Positions 62,701-64,000 of a stretch of DNA of 64,000 nt are shown one piece after another. The translations under genes were made by a program, and so were the position numbers. Position 1 is the stretch's first letter. Every line of letters begins with the position of its first letter. Origin of the DNA: Candidatus Zixiibacteriota bacterium (GTDB taxonomy: Bacteria > Zixibacteria > MSB-5A5 > GN15 > FEB-12). The notes beneath the pieces were generated by a model. The model saw only the letters and a list, made by a program, of their open reading frames with translations. It ran no database searches and was not told the origin of the DNA. The stretch covers positions 124,001 to 188,000 of the forward strand of contig JAHOYZ010000007.1 in NCBI GenBank assembly GCA_019038695.1. Reading direction: 5' to 3'.

Positions 62701-63960
62701 TCAGGAATCCCCCAATCTACGGATGTAGGCTGGAATAGTCCGGTCGGTTTCGGTGAACAATGGAACTCGGCTGGGTCCGTTACCGTGGTTGCCATTACCG
62801 TTGCCCGGTACTGTTTCCTCGGCTCCGACGAGAGCCACTTCCGGCTCGGCCTCGACGGGAGGTTGATCGACCGTAGTCTTTTGTTCCTGCCACACCTCGC
62901 GTTCAGGGAAAAGCGACATCGGTTTGTTATTAACGGGCCGGGGAGTCTCTTCCTTTTTCGTTTCTTCGATACCAGCCTTTGCTCCGGTTTTTCCAAATCC
63001 GGTAGCGATTACAGTCACTCGCATCTGGTCATCCATTTCAGGATCGATAACCGCTCCGAAGATAATGTTTGCATCGTTGCCGGCAGCTTCATAAACCAGC
63101 GAAGTAGCTGTGTTAACATCAAAGAGCGTCATGTCCTCGCCACCGGTGACATTAATGAGCACACCCCTGGCCCCACTGATGGAAACATCGCCCAATAGCG
63201 GTGACGAGATTGCCTCCTGGGCAGCATCAATTGCTTTCTCTTCGCCCTGGCCATAACCGGTGCCCATGAGCGCATCGCCGCGCTCCAGCATAACGGTGCG
63301 GACATCGGCAAAGTCACAGTTAATCAACCCGGGGATGGTTATCAGGTCGGAGATGCCCTTGGTTGCCTGGTGCAGAATTTCATCGGCTGTGGCAAAGGCC
63401 TGAGTAAGCGTAGTCTTCTTGTCGACGATCTTGAGTAACCGCTCATTGGGAATGGTGATGAGAGTATCCACATGGACACGAAGCTCTTCGAGCCCTTGCT
63501 CGGCCCGCTTGATACGCTGGGCTCCCTCGAAACGGAACGGCGTCGTCACGATGGCAACAGTTAGCGCACCAGCCTTCCGTGCGTATTCCGCCATCACCGG
63601 GGCGGCACCGGTACCGGTTCCGCCACCCATGCCAGCGGTGATAAATACTAAATTGGGATTGCCGAGCACTTCGATGACCTGCTCACGGCTCTCCGTAAGA
63701 GCCGCCTTGCCAACCTCAGGATTGGCACCAGCCCCCAGTCCGCCTGTCAGACTGCTGCCAATCTGGACTTTCTTGTCAGCCCGGTTCTGGTCCAGCACCT
63801 GTGCATCGGTATTGACGACAATGAACTCGACGCCTTTAAGGCTGGCATCAATCATTCGGTTGATGGCGTTACCGCCACCTCCCCCAACTCCAACAACCTT
63901 GATGTTGGCGTAGCCGATGTAGTCATCGGAAAAGCTGAAAGAGTGCTTTTGATCAGTCAT
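62701..63960 (-). CDS. ftsZ: Cell division GTPase FtsZ
   Basis: Tubulin-like GTPase that forms the division ring. The 419 residues contain IKVVGVGGGGGNAINRMID, the GTP signature GGGTGTG (112-118), and the T7 loop NCDFADVRTVM. The GTPase domain is followed by a variable Pro/Gln/Glu-rich linker with a Gly/Asn run (GNGNGNHGNG) and a C-terminal tail DRTIPAYIRRLGDS, the peptide that binds FtsA and ZipA-like partners. GGAGGGACCAAG precedes the ATG. Upstream division genes (ftsA, ftsQ) would lie beyond the window edge at 64000. Confidence 0.97.
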   Translation of the reverse strand: MTDQKHSFSFSDDYIGYANIKVVGVGGGGGNAINRMIDASLKGVEFIVVNTDAQVLDQNRADKKVQIGSSLTGGLGAGANPEVGKAALTESREQVIEVLGNPNLVFITAGMGGGTGTGAAPVMAEYARKAGALTVAIVTTPFRFEGAQRIKRAEQGLEELRVHVDTLITIPNERLLKIVDKKTTLTQAFATADEILHQATKGISDLITIPGLINCDFADVRTVMLERGDALMGTGYGQGEEKAIDAAQEAISSPLLGDVSISGARGVLINVTGGEDMTLFDVNTATSLVYEAAGNDANIIFGAVIDPEMDDQMRVTVIATGFGKTGAKAGIEETKKEETPRPVNNKPMSLFPEREVWQEQKTTVDQPPVEAEPEVALVGAEETVPGNGNGNHGNGPSRVPLFTETDRTIPAYIRRLGDS

Positions 63961-64000
63961 CTTGGTCCCTCCTTGGACATCTTATCTCAAATCAAAATTT

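Noticed and set aside
1-64000. rRNA, tRNA, CRISPR arrays, insertion sequences
   Set aside because: Gaps were read for cloverleaf, repeat-spacer and terminal-inverted-repeat structure; none was seen. Without covariance-model scans a short RNA could still be missed.

Overview
The window most likely comes from an uncultured Gram-negative bacterium of the Fibrobacterota-Chlorobiota-Bacteroidota (FCB) side of the tree; the gene content reminds me of candidate phylum Zixibacteria, but that is an impression from protein style and cannot be proven here. The outer-membrane receptor, TonB-type import, lipoproteins, a PpiD-like foldase and LytM peptidases show a diderm envelope. A flagellin, a CheV-like protein and FtsZ show a flagellated, walled cell. 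Only protein-coding genes were found: no rRNA, tRNA, CRISPR array, integrase or transposase is visible.

Layout. 1-12.8 kb: malic enzyme (maeB, cut by the window edge), a BtuB-like TonB receptor, an LytM peptidase/rhomboid/Na+-solute symporter operon on the minus strand, a PpiD-like foldase, a small membrane protein and ETF-quinone oxidoreductase. 12.8-18 kb: an ArsC/Spx-like protein, ispH, pdxT, a DUF5131 radical-SAM-like gene, pdxS and an Rrf2 regulator. 18-25.5 kb: four tandem GspG-like pseudopilins, a class II (B12-dependent) ribonucleotide reductase and a Roadblock-like protein. 25.9-33.8 kb: acpS-pyrE, a secreted trypsin-like protease, ADP-forming acyl-CoA synthetase, and pyruvate phosphate dikinase with a histone-like lysine-rich tail. 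34.2-45.6 kb: the most striking region. It is a single 12-gene minus-strand operon made of three tandem copies of a four-gene membrane cassette (D-C-B-A, D-C-B-A, D-C-B-A) with a good promoter at one end and a strong terminator at the other. 45.9-55.5 kb: a secreted ankyrin/metallo-beta-lactamase fusion, DUF116 and GNAT genes, TPR lipoproteins, a TM2 protein, umuDC and a secreted beta-rich protein. 55.6-64 kb: CheV-like and histidine kinase pair, an M23 peptidase, a 48-residue small protein, an SDR oxidoreductase, a methyltransferase/GNAT pair, a short flagellin with a sigma-54-type promoter, and ftsZ.

How the parts fit. Malic enzyme, ADP-forming acyl-CoA synthetase and pyruvate phosphate dikinase together handle the pyruvate/acetyl-CoA/PEP node. 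The BtuB-like receptor and the B12-dependent ribonucleotide reductase both point to a need for cobalamin, if the receptor's substrate guess is right. The 12-gene cassette operon encodes only membrane proteins with extracytoplasmic or cytoplasmic alpha/beta domains. Its conserved gene order, near-zero spacing and triplication suggest one multi-subunit envelope complex built in three paralogous versions; its function is unknown to me and it is the best candidate here for an undescribed system. Small imperfect palindromes ending in GCCCTAC are scattered between genes and look like a REP-type repeat family.
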